Assembly (NCBI RefSeq): GCF_001632365.1
Contig: NW_024468534.1
Location: 114,133-178,132 of the forward strand
Direction of reading: 5' to 3'
Origin: Laetiporus sulphureus 93-53
Taxonomy: Eukaryota > Basidiomycota > Agaricomycetes > Polyporales > Laetiporaceae
DNA: 64,000 nucleotides
A program made the translations under genes and the position numbers. This document shows positions 25,390 to 36,664 of the stretch, in pieces. The first letter of the stretch is position 1. Each line of letters begins with the position of its first letter. Under the pieces are notes generated by a model. That model was not told where the DNA came from. It did not search any database and worked only from the letters and a program-made list of their open reading frames with translations.

Positions 25390-25830
25390 TGGAAGCTCGT
25401 GAGGTCCTCATCTTATGCACATATTATCTCATCCTTGAACTCCTTCGCAGCTATGAAGCCTTCCTATGACCGACATCGGCGTCTTAGTCCTCCTGAAATG
25501 CGAAATGTACTCTTCGGCGTACATCCTACCTGGGACGGGCAGCTCCGTCACAGCATATCCCACGCGTGGAGCAGTATGCAGGATGGGGCAGCAGACGCGA
25601 ATACCAATGCATTTAAAAGACGTCCGACTCCCAGATACTGTCGATCTGTTCGATGTTGCGGCCATCCGAGAGCTCCAAGGCACATGGCGGAAGCGACGTA
25701 TGATCGCCTTTCAGATCAGAGGGGAAGCGCAGCTCATGCACGACGTGTGTGAGTCACTGCCAGCTCGGTGTATTCGTTCCCAATGATTCGTGTGTTTCGA
25801 GCGGCTGTAAATTGCAATTGATGTTCAGTG
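25390..25830 (-). pseudogene. Decayed fragment of a tRNase Z gene
   Basis: Read on the minus strand, this segment matches part of exon 3 of the intact tRNase Z gene at 37456-38721. In order, it gives [29 protein letters not shown], then after a stop and frame change [19 protein letters not shown], and [11 protein letters not shown]. The intact gene has [48 protein letters not shown] and [11 protein letters not shown] at the same spacing. At least two frame changes and several stops interrupt it: a TAA shortly after the IEQ block, and TGA codons below 25440. All matching residues fall within one exon of the intact gene, so it cannot be told whether it arose by DNA duplication or retrocopy. The catalytic HxHxDH part is absent. 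Confidence 0.85.
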
Positions 25831-26836
25831 AGATCCACATCATTTAAATTCTGACCTAATGTGCTTCTAATCGCCACTGCTTGACCGTTGCCAGCACCGC
25901 TCCTGGGAACGGGTTCACCGTCAACAAACGGCTCATTAATCATTGGCCATCGCAACGAGCGGCTGGTGAGCTAATAACGTCTACGCATGATCATCTGGGA
26001 TGCACAAATGCGACGCTTCGCATCAGCGTCAGCAAGCACCAAACGAGATGCATACGATGCAAACCGTTCGTTCGTCTGGGTGATGAATATCTTCTGCAAT
26101 CTGTTGATCTCCACTTTGTTCTTGTTCATCTGCGGCAATATTGCCTCCTTTTAGTCAAACCTCGCCATCCGAGTCAAGATGCAATGCAAGCGATGAGTTG
26201 TCGCGCTGGGCACGAACGAGGCGGTGCCCAGGACCGTGACTTTCACGACATTGAGACGCGGCTGAGCCATGCGGCAGGATCTCGTTAGCGGTATGTGAAA
26301 TCGAGTGTGTCGGGAACAAGTCCTTGACACAGACCGTCGCACCACACTTTCAAGACGAGCACTCGGGATCATCAGGCAAAGCCAAGCAGCTTCTATTGCG
26401 AGCAAGTGATTCTCAGATTCTGCATCCAGCAAGATCAATTTAGACTACATTCTGCACAGGTTCGAGCTAAACGCACACCTATGGAGAGTCCGTGACGTGG
26501 TAAAAAGCTTTCATATAGTGCATGATGAATCGTAGAACGCACAGACAACTAAGATGGAAGCCCATCCCAATGATAGATGATACAATAGTGAGACAAGGAT
26601 CGGAGGGGGCGAAGTGGGCGTTTACACCGACGGCAAGAAATATTGAGTCACAATATAGTGCAGTTGCAAGAAGAGTCCGAGAGATGGAGGGGCGGAGCGC
26701 GAGACAACGAGAGACAACGGAGATGCAAGTGCAGAAATCATGTCGATGTCGTGGATGGCAACATTACCAGACACAGGCTGTCCAAGACCACGTCAGGGAT
26801 CATGCATATAATCGGTGTCCGGGATGGCAGAAATCG
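25831..26836. other. Intergenic region with no recognised gene
   Basis: About 1 kb between the tRNase Z relic and the GCK-III kinase. Open stretches are short in all frames and I recognise no domain, RNA gene or repeat. It contains the kinase 3' flank and possibly more decayed sequence. Confidence 0.45.
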
Positions 26837-29187
26837 CTATAGGATACTTGGCCACTTCAGCCGCAAGCCTTCAAGCCAGCGCATATAGAGCAGCTCCGAA
26901 ATGGGCGATTTCCGAGTCGGCGAACTAGGTTCTCCATTCGGCGCGTTCGCAGTTGATGGGGGCGGCAAGCCAGAAATCTCCTCCTCTTCGGTGACGACGA
27001 GACCCTTGGCTGTCATTTCACTTCTCCGAATGATGCGTTTGTGAGGGAAGAGACCGCGAGATGTTTGTATGTGTTGACGCACGGCAGGATTCCTACAAAG
27101 TGCAGGTGTAAGTCTGCTGCACGAATTCAGCTCAACTACGCACTCATTGATGCTTGAAAGAACATCGAGGATGATGTTGTAAGCAAGCTCAGGATTGACG
27201 TCCCTGAGTTCCTCGAACCCACGCGAAATCATACTCAGCGACTCAATCTCGCGAGCATCCATATCATCCCGTGTCACCTATGCCGAAGTGTTATGAGTTG
27301 CCATATTTTATACAAGATCGACCATACCTTCGCAAGTAACGGCACCATGACGTCATCAACAATCGATCTCCCCGCCTCGGCCGCCTCGCTCGTAGCTCGC
27401 TTCTGTGATGACTTTGGGCTGGTCGTAGGCGAAGAGGGACTAGACGAGCTACCCTCTCTGCCCTCCCTGCTTCGCGTGGTCCCCACATACTCTTCGGACA
27501 TCCTCAATGACCTCACCGTATCGACCTTCTTCACCGGCCTAATCGTATCGACCCCATTCCCAATATCCGCTTCGCCTAGGACCGTCCCAATGCTCGTGTT
27601 ATTCCGCGCTTGGAACGATGCCCTTCGCGTCGAACGGACGGAGCGTACAGAGCCCGAATACGCAGGCGGCGGCTCTGACGCCTCTACTGATGGGGGCGGC
27701 GTCTCGGGATCGCCATTTCCAACCGTCTCGTCTGACGAGTCGTCCGTCACCATCGGCGGGACGTCTTTCACGTCTGCAATGGTTGGAACCTGCTTGATTA
27801 TCACCGTTGAGTACTGTGCCTCTGAGTTCATGCCAAGTGCGCCTGAGCTTGACAGCGGTACTTCGCTGCCTTTGGTCGCAGCGCTCGTGTCAATAGACTC
27901 CTCGTCGTACATCGACGCCTCGTAATACCCCTCGTCGGGAATCGTTCCGGGAGGCGTAATGTCTCTGGCCATACTGCGCAGCGAACCCATCGCGGATGTT
28001 GTGCGCACAGTGTCGAAGCTCCAGTCACTGCGAAGGGTGCCATCCCACGCACCGCTGTTACGAACTGTTGGCTGGTACATCTGCAGCCCTTTGCCTGGTG
28101 TCCGCGCACGATAGTCTTGGTAGCGCTCGATCAATTCGGTCAGATACGAAGTCTTCCGTGAAGACTTGATGAACCGGTGTTGAAGCAGCTCTTTCGCTGT
28201 TGGGCGCTAGCGAAACGTGTGAGAGGAGAGTAAACATTTGCAAGAATGTTAGTACATACAGTGTTAGAGTCTTTGGTCAAGCACTGTGTGACAAAGTCCT
28301 TGAACGCGGCGGAAAAGGCTCCTTCGAGCACTGGAGGCTTCGCCTTCGGAATCAAGAATAGCACTCGCATAGGGTGGTACTCTGCCAATGGCGGCTCTCC
28401 TTTCGCCATCTCAATCGCAGTAATCCCGAGACTCCAGATGTCTGCCTTGGAGTCGTATCCTGCCTGCCGGATCACCTCCGGCGCCATCCAAAATGGTGTT
28501 CCCACGAACGTGTGTCGCAGCGTGTTCGTCAATTGCGCCGCAACACCAAAGTCGGCCAGCTTGACCTTCCCCGATGCGGACAGGAGGACGTTGGCTGCCT
28601 TGATGTCCCGATGGATTGTACCTTCACTGTGAAGATAGTCGAGTCCTTGCAGCAGCTCCTTGCAGATTACTGCGATATGTGCCTCTGAGAATACTCCGGG
28701 CTTAAGTAAGTCAAGACATGAACCACCTGCGAGGTATTCCATGACGATCCATAGCTTGTACGCAACGACGAACGAGCCATAATAGCGCGTCACATATTCC
28801 GAGTCGAAAAGTGCAAGATTTGCGATCTCCTGCTGGATCTCGGAGATGTCGTCGTCCGTGTCCTCGAGGTCTAAAAGTGGAATGAACGGGTGGAGCTCGC
28901 TCTCATTTGCAGGGACACACACCAATCTGCTTGATGGCGACGATCTGCTTCGTCTCGTTGTGCATGGCCTTGTACACGGTCCCGAAGCTGCCTGTCCCCA
29001 GCTTCTCGAGCAGCGTATACTGGCTCGCAGGGTTGGTGCTTGGAATGGGATATGGTTCCGGCACGCTCTTCGCGTCGCGAGGCGAGCTCGGTGGGGTCTT
29101 TGTGAGCTGTCTGTGCTGTGGAGTGTGGCCATGGTCAGACGAGCTCGACTTTCGCAGGAGCCGGGAGCTGGGGATGACGCGCTGCAT
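26837..29187 (-). CDS. STE20-family GCK-III protein kinase (Kic1/Nak1/Sid1-like)
   Basis: Five exons, 29187-28923, 28870-28260, 28206-27328, 27277-27144 and 27092-26837, give 714 residues. The kinase domain follows a Ser-rich N-terminus: [79 protein letters not shown], ending [13 protein letters not shown] long Ser/Thr/Pro-rich, acidic linker follows, then a helical C-terminal region ([29 protein letters not shown]). GCK-III kinases act upstream of NDR kinases; in yeasts Kic1 activates Cbk1 in the RAM polarity pathway, while Sid1 works in septation. Which of these applies needs a phylogeny, but an NDR kinase sits in the same window at 9.4-11.3 kb. Confidence 0.93.
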
Positions 29188-30116
29188 GCTGAGCGATGCG
29201 CGTTTCGCTGACGGATGAGGTCAAAGAGGGCAAACGCGGACGACATCATCCCGGATTTTGATACCCTCGTGGGGAACTCGGCATGAGGCACACGAAATGG
29301 CAAAGCGCTCCACCCTCATGACTCTATCGCATACACGCGCCGCACCAGAACCGGAGCTGAATAAAGACACATACCATATTCATGAATGGTCGTTAATGAT
29401 CGTTATTGCTATCTGTAAGCTTTGACGGCGCGTTTGTATGGTTAGAACGCGAAAGAAAGAAGGTCCGGCGAGGAAGAAATGCGACCGCGCGGTGTCGCCG
29501 GGGCCAGACTGATGGAAGGAGTGGAGCGGTCGTCGTTAGGCAGGTCGTTACGACGTCAGTGGCAGCGACGAGAGATGGCTGGAGAACGTCGAGCACGGCG
29601 ACGAAGAGGAAAGGGGGACGACACGGCTCGTCTATTACAGGGGGCAAGGAAAGGAGAAGGGCGGAAATGACGTGAGCGAAAACGGAGATTTCAGAGCGCT
29701 GAGATCGACGCTGCCTCCGTCCGGTCCGCGTGCGAGCGCGCGTCCTCGGCCCAGCGCCTCCCAGCACTTGCCCTCAGTTCGACCATTTCTCCTCCGGCCA
29801 CCGCGGGTTTTCCTTCGACATCTCGTCGCATTAATCAACGCTGCTCGCAGCCAACGTCGTCCGGCGATGACCACGCCTGCAACGATCCGTACAAGAAACA
29901 TACCCCCTGACAGCGTCAACTCACCGGCGAGCAATTCTTCCCATGTATGGGAGATTGTGGCATGAGACATCGCCGTAACTCGGACGCGATGTGCGCATGG
30001 AACGACACGCGGTGTCGCATGGCATGTCGAGTTGATAGTAGCGTACGGCATACAGAAGAAAAGAATCAAAGTCAAAGCAACACCCGCTCCACGACCTCAA
30101 ATGACAACTCCAGAGC
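29188..30116. other. Intergenic region with a weak small ORF
   Basis: This 930-bp region lies between the start of the GCK-III kinase and the 3' end of the ribosomal protein gene. A minus-strand open frame at 29970-29635 (111 codons) has one hydrophobic segment (MFLVRIVAGVVIAG) followed by Arg/Gly-rich sequence. The second half looks non-coding, and I know no family for it. The rest should be the kinase promoter. Confidence 0.35.
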
Positions 30117-30673
30117 TCATGCCGCTTTCACCGCGTACTTCCGCAACGGGAAGTGGATGTCCTTCTTATGCTGCTTGAGAGTCTTCCGCGACTTCTCGTG
30201 CTGCGCGTGTGAATGCACTGTCAATGCTTGGCAACATTAAGCGGAGTGTCGCTGGGACGTACGGGTGTCAGTCGCCGTCTGATCGCGCGCGTCTTCTTGG
30301 GGCGGAGGTCAAGGGGCAAGTACTTCTTGCTCTTGTAGAACTCGCGAAGGTTTTGCCTCTGCTTTTGGTTCATGACCGTCATGACCCGAGCAATTGACTT
30401 GCGAACGGTGTTGCTGAATGGAGTCGGATGAGGATGGGAACGAAATACAATGACTGTGTTACGCACATCTTCGTCAACTTCGCAGCAGAGCCGCCGGCAA
30501 TCTTCTGCACCCGCAGAGCGAGGAGCTCCTCCTTAAGCTCAACCAGCTGCTTGGACAAGTCATTCTTCGACCTAGAGCGATGGATGCCATGTTTAGCATC
30601 GCGACAATATATGCACAGTCAAGCAGGCTGCGCACTTGGACTGGAGCTCGTATGCTTTGACTTTGCCGGGCAT
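30117..30673 (-). CDS. RPL35: 60S ribosomal protein L35 (uL29)
   Basis: Four exons, 30673-30636, 30571-30467, 30413-30263 and 30200-30117, give 125 residues, the usual eukaryotic length. Motifs in order: [67 protein letters not shown], and [26 protein letters not shown]. The protein sits near the polypeptide exit tunnel of the large subunit, where nascent-chain factors dock. Every splice join falls within well-conserved sequence, so the model is secure. Confidence 0.96.
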
Positions 30674-30780
30674 TTTGTTGAAGTCTAGTGGCATAGACAA
30701 CAGAGTCAACATGACATCCTTCCGAGAGCACCAAGCACCGCAAAAATCAGCCGGAAACGCCGGAACAGCACAATGCAAGC

Positions 30781-31155
30781 TCAGGCAGCAAGCTCGCAGA
30801 TTCCAAGGCCATCGTAGAGCGTGAAGAGAGCATATTCACCTTGAGGAGTATCGTGAAGGGTGTGCGCGCCGAGCTCAGGATGGTTAGCCAAGCGTGGGAC
30901 CGGCCGCGCGTGAACTGCCTAGTTATTGCAGCCACAGAATCTCACGCCATCTCCTGCCTCTTTGGGAATCTCCGCCACTGTTCTCAATTACATGCTTGCT
31001 CTGCTGAGGCTGGCAGTATACTACGAGGTGCAATTGCACCAACTCCGCAGGTTCTGTGCTCCAGCATTATGCGCAAGGCAGTGCCGATGAACAGTCTCGT
31101 AGCGTCCAGTGGGCCATGTGCGTCATCTGCTCTGAGCTCGGACCTTGGGCGGCAT
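30781..31155 (-). CDS. Possible small spliced gene, unknown
   Basis: The best-supported part is a last exon at 30918-30781 reading AVHARPVPRLANHPELGAH onward to a TGA stop. It is preceded by a GTAATT..TAG intron (30991-30919) and an exon at 31042-30992 (LVQLHLVVYCQPQQSK). The first exon is uncertain: 31155-31144 (MPPK) joins in phase only through an unusual GAG acceptor. The product would be about 66 residues. No domain is recognised. It would be divergent from the gene at 31297 by only 141 bp. This may be a real small gene or a chance open path; the N-terminus should not be trusted. Confidence 0.3.
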
Positions 31156-31296
31156 CTTTCGACAAGCACGGTCATGCTCTTAAGCTTTCTGTCTGCGACC
31201 TTATCCGCTGGCAGCGCCGCGCCTCTTTCCCCTAAAATTTCCTGACCTACGCTCCTTGCTGTTTTCTTGTATACCAACGATACCCCAGCGCCGTCG

Positions 31297-31860
31297 ATGT
31301 CGCAATCGACGTATCCTCCTGGTCGGGGCCTCGACGACCTTTTGTACCTCTTCCCGCACGTCGAGGACGCCACGATAGCGGCGATCCTCAAGCATACCCT
31401 CCCCGGATCGGATGTCTACAAGCTCGACTCGCGGCGCATCCTTGAGTCACAATGGGACCTCGTCGATGATGAGTCGCTCGACGAGAGCGCCGTCTCGCTG
31501 CGCGGGACTCCAGTGGCCATCGACGTCTACCAGACGCTCGACTCGCTTCTCGTCCCCCTGAATGCATTTTTCTCCATCCTCACCCTTCATGGGCTCGCAA
31601 ACGGCCAGCCGACAATGCTCCCGTACTATTTCTTCCGCTACTCCTCCCACCTTGTCAAAATTGCCACGCAGTACGAATGGCACGCCGTCCTCTCGTATCA
31701 TCTTGCCTTCTATGCTCGGAGATGTAAAGAGATGCGTGGCGGTGAATACTCAGGATGGGGGAAGGTGGATATCGATTTGATGGAGCAGTACCTTGTGCCG
31801 TACCAAAAGCATTCCAAGGTCGTGTCATTGCGGTCTTTGCCATTTTCATGTAAATACTGA
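31297..31860 (+). CDS. Uncharacterised basidiomycete protein, intronless
   Basis: A single exon of 187 codons. The start ATG at 31297 follows a short upstream in-frame stretch and begins MSQSTYPPGRGLDDL. The C-terminal half reads TQYEWHAVLSYHLAFYARRC and GGEYSGWGKVDIDLMEQYLVPYQ. This is reminiscent of capsid-like helices seen in mobile-element-derived hypothetical proteins of mushrooms, but I cannot name the family. There is no membrane segment, metal-binding cluster or protease motif. It could be a domesticated element gene or an ordinary lineage-specific protein. Confidence 0.5.
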   Translation: MSQSTYPPGRGLDDLLYLFPHVEDATIAAILKHTLPGSDVYKLDSRRILESQWDLVDDESLDESAVSLRGTPVAIDVYQTLDSLLVPLNAFFSILTLHGLANGQPTMLPYYFFRYSSHLVKIATQYEWHAVLSYHLAFYARRCKEMRGGEYSGWGKVDIDLMEQYLVPYQKHSKVVSLRSLPFSCKY

Positions 31861-32064
31861 TAGGCATTCGTCAATTCAGTCGCGTAAAAATGGTTGGAAG
31901 AAGTGAGCGGGGAGATCATCGATGGCACTTGGTGCTACAAAACATTGCTAGAATACACAGTACGATCGCATGCCTGTCAATCCTAAAATCCACTTGATCA
32001 TAACGCGTCATCAAGGTATCTCGCAGATACGAAATTGCATGTAAACACAGATTCGCATATCACA

Positions 32065-32933
32065 TCATGTACTCTTGCAACTCTTGCTTGACTTCTCGTT
32101 CGACTGCCAAGTGTCAATGTATTGACGAAAGTTGAGCGGAAAAAGACCACGGCTCAAGCTCACCTCCGTGTACTCCGGCAACTCCTCTAATATCCTCGCA
32201 AGCTGTCGTATGCGGTCAATTCCACGGCCATCGTTCTTGCGCGGTACATATCCTTGTCGCAACTCGACTTCCTGCATGAAGGCAGCGATGTGCGCGAGCG
32301 CTGGACCAAGATCTCTCACACCGGAGAGGTACGCCCTGCACGTCACGCGAAGAGTTCCAGCTCTCTTGTCAATTTTGTTCACCGGGGTAGACTTTGCATT
32401 ACTCACCTGCTTTGCTGATACTCCTTAAGCAGGGTTTGCAGGCCATCTTGATGTGCGATCGCCCATTCGGTCTGTGCACGATACCGCTGCACCGCGTCCG
32501 CCTGCATCCTGTCCACTGCCTGTTTCAAACCAGACAGTCCAGCATGGATCTTCGCGTCCGCCTCCGCCCGTATCCTGTCTTGTTCCTCTACATGCGTCTT
32601 GAGGCCTTCAAGTCCCTTCTTCGTCTCCTCCAACAGGCCGACCAGCTGCTGATGTTCTTTGAGGCGCGTCAGCGCTCCCGCGTTCAGCACTTGCAATTCT
32701 CGGCGCAGTGCTGTTTGTGCTGCGGTGATGGAGCCGATGTTCGCTTGTAGGCTTCTGTAGCGAGCACGAAGCAGCACAAAGGGCACGAGGGCGAAGGAGC
32801 CCAGGACGGCGACGCTCACAAGGGACGACCTCAGCGTTGCGCGCCGTGGTCGGTCCCTGTCTGTACCATAATGTGGGGGTATCGATGCTGGTGCAGGAGC
32901 GATGGACGTAATCTGTGAGTCTGGTGGCTGCAT
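32065..32933 (-). CDS. Single-pass membrane protein with coiled coil, tandem paralogue 1
   Basis: Two exons, 32933-32407 and 32335-32065, give 265 residues. After about 40 N-terminal residues comes one hydrophobic segment (SLVSVAVLGSFALVPFVLL), then a coiled coil (LRRELQVLNAGALTRLKEHQQLVGLLEETKKG in short pieces), and a second exon with a distinct C-terminal part (YLSGVRDLGPALAHIAAFMQEV and IDRIRQLARILEELPEY). A possible extra in-frame intron near 32155 is not needed. The neighbour at 33261-33773 has the same architecture and aligned sequence. A membrane-tethered scaffold is a guess; no family is recognised. A longer start at 32990 is possible. Confidence 0.65.
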
Positions 32934-33260
32934 GAAAGTGGACGACAAGCTGAGATGGCTGGGTGAGGGGATGGGAACACGCCTGCGCACGCCTCGGCAC
33001 GTGTCACGTTATGATGCCGAAGCTCTCGGACACAACGCATGGAGAATCTAGCAAAGTAACAATATTACATGGGACTTCCGAGCTTGTTGTACAGTGGGTA
33101 TGTTATGATATAGTACAAGAGGCGAGCAAGAGTCATGGAAGCAATGAATGGATGGGCACGTTACGAGGTGAGCGATCACAGACCTGAGCGCATACCCCAT
33201 AATCAGTCAAATAAAGGCAGGTCCGAGCCACGGAGACGCATGGCGACAGAGGCGGTTGTC

Positions 33261-33773
33261 CTATTTCTTCAGCCAGCTGAACTTGTCTGCAAGATTCCGC
33301 CTCCACTCCGCCCCGGCCTGCTCACGCTTCACCGCATCCATCTCCACACGCTCAATCGTCTGCTTCAGATCGCGCAAGCCCTCCCGAATCTTCTTGCTTT
33401 CCTCTCTCCTCACCTCCTCATCGCCTTCCCACTGCGACCCAAGGCCGTCGACACCCGCCCTAGTTTCCTCCAGCAACCTGACAAAGCGTTGCTGCTCGTT
33501 CCGCCTAATCGCATTCTCCCCTACCAGCATCTTCACGTCTCGGCGCAGGGCTTCGTTCGCACTACCAAGCTGCGCAACCTGCTGGTGCAGAGAGGTGAGC
33601 CGGCTCCGGACGAGAAGGTAGGGCACTAGCGCGACTGAGGTCAGGAGGACTGTGCTGATGGCAGCGGCGTGTATGAGAGGTGATGATGATGATGACTGCC
33701 CGTCTGCGCTGGCCCTCGCGCTGGACCGTTCTTGCTGTGGCTTCGGAGGTGTCTGGGCCGCAAAGTGCTGCAT
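33261..33773 (-). CDS. Single-pass membrane protein with coiled coil, tandem paralogue 2
   Basis: A single exon of 170 codons starting MQHFAAQTPP. A Ser-rich N-terminus is followed by one hydrophobic segment (AAAISTVLLTSVALVPYLLV) and a coiled coil. RSRLTSLHQQVAQL lines up with RARYRSLQANIGSI of the previous gene, ALRRDVKML with ALRRELQVL, and RLLEETRAGVDGL with GLLEETKKGLEGL. It lacks the extra C-terminal exon of paralogue 1. The two genes are in the same orientation, so a tandem duplication is the simplest origin. A more upstream in-frame start (33881) exists but its sequence does not match the paralogue. Confidence 0.65.
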   Translation of the reverse strand: MQHFAAQTPPKPQQERSSARASADGQSSSSSPLIHAAAISTVLLTSVALVPYLLVRSRLTSLHQQVAQLGSANEALRRDVKMLVGENAIRRNEQQRFVRLLEETRAGVDGLGSQWEGDEEVRREESKKIREGLRDLKQTIERVEMDAVKREQAGAEWRRNLADKFSWLKK

Positions 33774-34448
33774 GCTGGCCGCGATGATTAGGACGGCAGA
33801 GGGAGAGCTGGGCTGATCAAGCGATCGGCTTGACCTACGCACACGTGATGCGCGATCAATGCGCCTGAACCCATTTGGCACTGGCTAACCTCGACAGCAC
33901 CATCGCGTAACCGTCACCAGTACCTAGAGCAAAATATATTGACTGACAGCATCAAAGCAGATTCCAAACATTCTCATCTTGGTTATCTTGTTGCTGTCGA
34001 TGCCCTGGCGACTCGCAGAATAGTTGGTCTCGCATCAGCCACTTGCAATCCTGTCCAGCTCCGGAAGCCTGCAACACCTCTGTCGTCAATTCCATAGAAC
34101 TTATTGCGTTCAGATGTTTTTGCTCGAGTTTGCACATATTCTGGCTCGCCCTCCGAGTTTTCCGCGGCCAGACAATGGGCACGATAGATCTTGTGGTGTA
34201 CCGGAATACTAATAGTGACAGCGTACGATATCGATCGACCTTCCCAGCGGCGAGACGCCATTTTAGCTAAGGGTACATGACAGTCGGACATGACAGTGAT
34301 ACAATCGCACAAAGCACAGACAAACGACAGATCAACGCGATCAACAGCTAAACCTTTCGATACAGGTGACAAGAAATAAGCGATTACTTCACTAAAGGGT
34401 ACAGATTATTGGTCTCATGATCCTTCACATATCAGTGTAGAGGCGCAG
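33774..34448. other. Intergenic region with no recognised gene
   Basis: About 675 bp. A minus-strand open stretch around 34372-33983 has no initiation context, family or splice partner that I recognise. The region probably holds the promoter of paralogue 2 and the 3' end of the next gene. Confidence 0.4.
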
Positions 34449-36591
34449 CTACGTTTTTGGCTTCTTCTGCCACTTCAGCTTGCTCAGCAAGTTGTATTTC
34501 TTCTTCGGTGGCACCGGCGGGGCTGGAGGTTCCTCCTTCGGTGGTAGCCTATACAAGGCAGATAATAGAAGTAGGAATCGTGAATTGTTGCACTGCAAGT
34601 TATGTTCGGAAGGTAAAATTCATACTCATCAACATATACAGGGACATCCTGCGGTAGTCGTTCCTTCGCCTGTGCAATATGTTTCTCATAAGCTTGCCGT
34701 AAGGCTTCGGGTATCGCGAGCTTCCTGCGCCAGACAGCCATACTGTTTCCACTCGGAGACAGCAGAAACACGAAGACAATGACTCGTGCAGCAGGATCAT
34801 ACACGGCCACTGATTCCTGCAAAATGCGGTCGGACGTCTCCTGCAACCGCGCAAGGCTAATCCAGTCGAATGCTGGTTGAGTAGGCGATCCCACGTCCGC
34901 GTTGGCGTGGTAGTCAGCATTTGTGATCAACGCACCACGCTCTCCCGTTCGCAAAAACGTGTTGAGCTATGGAAATAGGAAATTAACTGAGAGTCTTCAC
35001 CAACATAGCTTAGACATACACCAACGATCGCGAGTCCGTTAGACATCGCATGTATCCACCTCAACAGCGAGGAGACGCGCTCGTCTTTATCTGGATCTAG
35101 CGCCCATCGTATCCTCCTCTTTGCAGGGTGTTCCCGACCAAACAAAGCACGTTGAGCGTATCTGAGTGATTCTCCATGAGAGCTGACGAACTGGTTCTCG
35201 CCAAATCCGTTCCGTGGAGGTGCCAATTCGAATATTGTTGTTGATCGTCCCGAAGCTATAGCCATTGTCCTTGAGGGAGAGGTATTGCCCCAAGGTGATG
35301 TAGGAGTCACTTTTTGCATTGCAGACTGGGGAGTTCTCACCGGAGGAGGTTGCCCATGGTTCCGCGGAGTCCCTGTATGACGGGAGACTGTTGGAGAGAA
35401 GTGCACGTGGTTACCGTCGTTCTGGCTGTCCCAGCCGTCATAGCCATTTTGTTCATGGTAGCCTTCATCGTAATCCTCTTCTTGCTCCTCTCCGTAATAA
35501 TCGTCTTCATCGTCTTCATAGTCTTCATCGTCTTCATCTTCTTCATCTTCTTCATATATCGTCTCTGCCCCCCACGCGTTATCGTTGTTGTTGCCCCACC
35601 CTGCGCTTCCCCAGCTATCCGACTGCTGCACTGACGATGCTGAATGCGTCGAATGCTGCTGTCGAGACTTTGCCATACCGCCACTCCCATTGCCCCCTCC
35701 GTATAGCTGTTGCTGTTGCTTGAACTGCTGTACCTGCTGCATGCGTGCTTGCTCGATCTGTGTTCGGAGCTGCTGCTGCATCAACTCGTGTTGAATCGCA
35801 GCCGCGGCTTCTTGGTGAGCAGCGGCATATTGCTGTCGCTGAGCCGCATCCATGGGCGGAGGGGGCTGCGACTGTGAGGCAACGCTCTTAGTCTCGTTCG
35901 GATGCGTGAGCAAGGAGCGCAACATCTCTAACTGTTGCTGAGGAGACAGTACAGGCCTATCTCTCGGAGATGCAACGGTAGGGAAAGTGATAGTGGCAGC
36001 GGTAGTCACCTTGGGCAATCCCTTGCCTTCCCTTCCCCAGGTCTTCCACATGCTGGGCGTGTGTGCAGCTACCGCTGATGCTTGGGGAGGGGGAGGGGGC
36101 TGTGCTTGGGCGGGTGGTTCTCCCCGGGTTAACCGTACGTTGTTAGGTGGGACGCCCCATGTATCAGCTGTGGGCCATCTGCCTGCACCTGGAGAGCCCC
36201 CCCAGCCGCCAGCAGTGTTGTCAGCGCTCGCAGACGGGGTTGCAAGCGGCGCTGAGATCGGCGGCGCGGACGGAGTAACGGGTTTCTTTGACTTCTTCCC
36301 CATCTTCTTGACGTTCATGGCATCGTGAGCGGGTGAAGTTGGGTTTCCCCAGCCTCCCATAGAGGCATCTCCAGTGGGCATACCCCAATCACGTCCAGTA
36401 TCGGCCGCTGCATCAGCGCCGCTCGCGAACGCCGGAGAGCCATCTGTGGGTGTTCCCCACTGATCATCTGCGGCATCCGCACCAGCCCCCCAGCCGCTAT
36501 ACTCATGTGTAGCGGTCGCGGCCGCCTGAGAACCTCCCCATCCCGCTGTTTCACCGCCTGCTGAAACGGCGTTGCGACGGGAGCGAGCCAT
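34449..36591 (-). CDS. GW/WG-repeat protein with conserved C-terminal domain
   Basis: Three exons, 36591-35020, 34966-34626 and 34548-34449, give 670 residues. The N-terminal 350 residues are low complexity with many Trp-Gly or Gly-Trp pairs (for example TAGWGGS, YSGWGAG, DQWGTP, GGWGNP, DTWGVP, SWGSAGWGN), Gln-rich stretches, and a highly acidic run around residues 340-390. The C-terminal 250 residues are a conserved basidiomycete domain (DPDKDERVSSLLRWIHAMSNG, GERGALITNADYHAN, RIIVFVFLLSPSGNS-like strand, MAVWRRKLAIP), possibly what databases call a CcmS-related domain. It ends with a Pro/Lys-rich tail. The function is unknown. Trp-Gly repeats can act as Argonaute hooks, but that is only a possibility. 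Confidence 0.8.
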
Positions 36592-36664
36592 GTTGGGGAC
36601 AGACCAATTATGATGTTATCAAGGGGAAAGAGCGGAAAGAGACATGATCGCATACATAGCAGAC

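Noticed and set aside
33983..34372. Minus-strand frame of 129 codons in the gap before the GW-repeat gene
   Set aside because: Composition is unremarkable, no domain is visible, and the start context and splice signals give no support.
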